DNA of 6,186 nt from an uncultured Fibrobacter sp. Lineage in GTDB: Bacteria > Fibrobacterota > Fibrobacteria > Fibrobacterales > Fibrobacteraceae. Positions 4,695 to 6,186 of this stretch are shown here, in pieces. The stretch lies in the NCBI GenBank assembly GCA_947306025.1, contig CAMZFJ010000122.1, forward strand, positions 1 to 6,186, in the 5' to 3' direction. Position 1 is the first letter of the stretch; each line of letters begins with the position of its first letter. The position numbers were made by a program, and so were the translations under genes. Below the pieces are notes generated by a model. It was not told the DNA's origin, made no database searches, and worked only from the letters and a program-made list of their open reading frames with translations.

Positions 4695-5813
4695 ATGATG
4701 TTGCAACGCTACCCTACGCGTGATTTATTTGTTGAAGCCGGATATGGTCCCAATTTCGCGGACCAGCTTATTCAGAATGCCTATAGCAAGCTATTTGAGG
4801 GCGACCCGATTGACGAGCGTATCTATTTTGAAGCTTCCGACGACATGGCATACATCATCGACATCGGTCACGATGAAATCCGTTCTGAAGGCATGAGCTA
4901 TGGCATGTTCATCGCCGCACTGACAGACCACGAAGTCACGTTCGATAAACTTTGGAACTTTTCAAAAAGATTTGTCCGCAATAACGAAGGTCCACACAAA
5001 GGTTATTTTTCGTGGCAAGTCAATACAACTGATTTTTCCAAGATGGATCCGGGAGCTTCCCCCGATAGCGAGGAATTCTTTGCAACGGCACTCCTTATCG
5101 CAGCAAAGAGATTCAATCGCGAAGACTTGCACCAAGAAGCTATAGCACTCATCAACGACATCAAGTACAAGCCACAAAACGAACTTGTCGGGCCAATGAT
5201 AGACCCCGAACGGAACTTGATCAAGTTTTCCCCCGTTCTCGGAAACGACTTCACGGACCCTAGCTACCACACCATGGCGTTCTACCGCTTATTTGCCGAA
5301 GCTACTGGTGACGAATCCTGGTTCGAAGTCGCAAACGCTAGTATTGATTTCCTGCAAAAAGCAGCGCACCCCGTCACAGGGCTTTGCCCGGACTACGCCG
5401 AATACGACGGCACCCCCAAGGCCATGCCCTGGTTCCCCGAGAGCAATAATTTCAGCGGTGACGCATGGCGTGTAGCTCTAAACTTAAGCCTTGATTACGC
5501 ACTCTTCCGCGGACACGAAAGCGAAAAAGAAATTTGCGAACGCATTTTGCTCTTTTTCCAGAATAGCACTCCTTACCTTTCCGACTATGCGGTCGATGGC
5601 GGTCCGTACCCGCACCAAGGGAGAAACGCAACTCCGGGGTTAATTGCGATGAACGCAGCCGCAACACAAGTACTACCGATTGACGATCCGCGCATTACGC
5701 CGTTCGTAAGACGACTAGCGGCGCTCTCTGTACCTTACCGTTTTTGGCGCTATTACGATGGGATGTTATACATGATTGGGCTACTCGCTACGGCGGGAAA
5801 AATCACACTATAA
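4695..5813 (+). CDS. GH8 glycosidase, Rex-like (reducing-end xylose-releasing exo-oligoxylanase family)
   Basis: A 372-residue glycoside hydrolase family 8 enzyme, collinear over its whole length with bacterial reducing-end xylose-releasing exo-oligoxylanase (Rex, EC 3.2.1.156). Conserved blocks are RSEGMSYGM with the proposed acid Glu65, PGASPDSEEFF with Asp124, DFTDPSYHTMAFYRLFAE, HPVTGLCPDYAEYDGTP, NNFSGDAWRVA with the proposed base Asp256, and RYYDGMLYMIGLLATAGK. These match Glu70, Asp128 and Asp263 of the Bacillus enzyme as I recall them. There is no signal peptide, so it should act in the cytoplasm on imported oligosaccharides. The loop ahead of GLIA reads RNATP (310-314), not the Leu-His-Pro that closes the +2 site in Rex. 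I chose ATG 4695 (weak GGA seven bases upstream); ATG 4698 and TTG 4683 are alternatives. It is 9 nt ahead of the lipoprotein gene, probably in one operon. A cellodextrin-acting GH8 is the alternative. Confidence 0.92.
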   Translation: MMLQRYPTRDLFVEAGYGPNFADQLIQNAYSKLFEGDPIDERIYFEASDDMAYIIDIGHDEIRSEGMSYGMFIAALTDHEVTFDKLWNFSKRFVRNNEGPHKGYFSWQVNTTDFSKMDPGASPDSEEFFATALLIAAKRFNREDLHQEAIALINDIKYKPQNELVGPMIDPERNLIKFSPVLGNDFTDPSYHTMAFYRLFAEATGDESWFEVANASIDFLQKAAHPVTGLCPDYAEYDGTPKAMPWFPESNNFSGDAWRVALNLSLDYALFRGHESEKEICERILLFFQNSTPYLSDYAVDGGPYPHQGRNATPGLIAMNAAATQVLPIDDPRITPFVRRLAALSVPYRFWRYYDGMLYMIGLLATAGKITL

Positions 5814-5822
5814 GGAGTACGC

Positions 5823-6186
5823 ATGAAACTTCCATTTATTCTATTCATCGCGGCGGGCTCATTAGCCTTGACTGCATGCGACGATGTTCGTGTTGAAAAA
5901 TATCCGAACGGGAACGTCCGCTTCGAAGCCACCTACGTCAACGACAAGAAGGAAGGCCTCGAAAAGGAATTCTACGACGACGGTACGCTCAAGCGCGAAT
6001 CGAACTACGTGAATGACCGCCGTGAAGGAGTCACCAAGGAATACTACAAGGATGGCACCCTCCAGACGGAACTCCCGTACGCAAACGGTTACATCGAAGG
6101 AACAGTCATCCGCTACCACAAGAACGGCAAGGTGGCCACCAAAGCTGAATACAAGCAAAATAAGCAAGTTTCGTTTGGCGAGACAT
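5823..6186 (+). CDS. MORN-repeat lipoprotein, partial at the window end
   Basis: The first 121 residues of a lipoprotein; the 3' end is outside the window. The signal peptide MKLPFILFIAAGSLALTAC ends in a lipobox (L16-T-A-C19). After the acidic DDV come 24-residue repeats of the MORN_2 type: KYPNGNVRFEATYVNDKKEG, FYDDGTLKRESNYVNDRREG, YYKDGTLQTELPYANGYIEG and a start of a fourth, YHKNGKVATKAEYK. Proteins of this type are often labelled 'YwqK family antitoxin', but that label is not evidence of a toxin-antitoxin role here. The mature part should sit in the periplasm or on the outer membrane. AGGAG lies six bases before the ATG and touches the GH8 stop codon (TAAGGAG), which fits translation coupled to GH8. 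Codon use is more C-ending than in GH8, suggesting good expression. No toxin gene is seen. Confidence 0.88.
   Translation, partial: MKLPFILFIAAGSLALTACDDVRVEKYPNGNVRFEATYVNDKKEGLEKEFYDDGTLKRESNYVNDRREGVTKEYYKDGTLQTELPYANGYIEGTVIRYHKNGKVATKAEYKQNKQVSFGET

Noticed and set aside
5862..6167. Minus-strand 101-residue Val/Phe-rich frame at the right end
   Set aside because: It is antisense to the MORN-repeat lipoprotein, whose repeats are clear. The Val/Phe richness comes from reading Asp/Glu/Lys codons backwards.
5823..6186. Toxin-antitoxin system based on the 'YwqK antitoxin' label of MORN_2 proteins
   Set aside because: The protein is a predicted envelope lipoprotein, and no toxin gene is next to it in the window. 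The label alone is not evidence.

Overview
The window looks like a piece of a Fibrobacter chromosome. The clearest sign is a lipoprotein (838-1983, minus) with a poly-Ser/Lys linker and a C-terminal 'Fibrobacter succinogenes major paralogous domain' (FISUMP). The other genes fit this: a cytoplasmic GH8 glycosidase, a DUF3467 protein and a MORN-repeat lipoprotein. The assignment comes from family recognition, not from a database search.

Layout. Positions 1-23 are the right half of a terminator for a gene left of the window. Positions 24-837 hold no intact gene of normal size. They contain many small hairpins, a frameshifted remnant of what looks like a secreted protein (76-478, minus), a doubtful Lys/Asn-rich 46-residue ORF (573-713, minus), and a hairpin just downstream of the FISUMP gene. 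Then come four well-supported minus-strand genes: FISUMP lipoprotein (838-1983), DUF3467 protein (2091-2396), radical SAM enzyme with a SPASM-like C-terminus (2612-3613) and thioredoxin-reductase-like flavoprotein (3752-4618). A 76-bp AT-rich divergent intergenic region separates these from a plus-strand pair: a GH8 enzyme resembling reducing-end xylose-releasing exo-oligoxylanase (4695-5813) and, 9 nt later, a MORN-repeat lipoprotein (5823 to beyond the window end).

Working together. Only the GH8/MORN pair is spaced like an operon. The minus-strand genes are separated by 97-215 bp gaps with their own hairpins, so they are probably separate units, and I see no shared pathway.

The most unusual point is a family of palindromic repeats with ends like GGAGATTCC...GGAATGAC. 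It occurs at least three times (a fourth is related), always in the same orientation. Two copies lie inside the FISUMP coding sequence and are translated in the same frame as V-I-P...G-N-L peptides, one of them inside the lipoprotein signal peptide. This resembles the protein-coding palindromic elements of Rickettsia. Separately, the radical SAM enzyme carries a ~47-residue Asn/Asp/Arg/Cys-rich insertion directly behind its iron-sulfur cluster loop. The thioredoxin-reductase-like protein lacks the usual NADPH-recognition motif, and the GH8 enzyme appears to lack the loop that enforces exo-action. I do not see a complete new multi-gene system.
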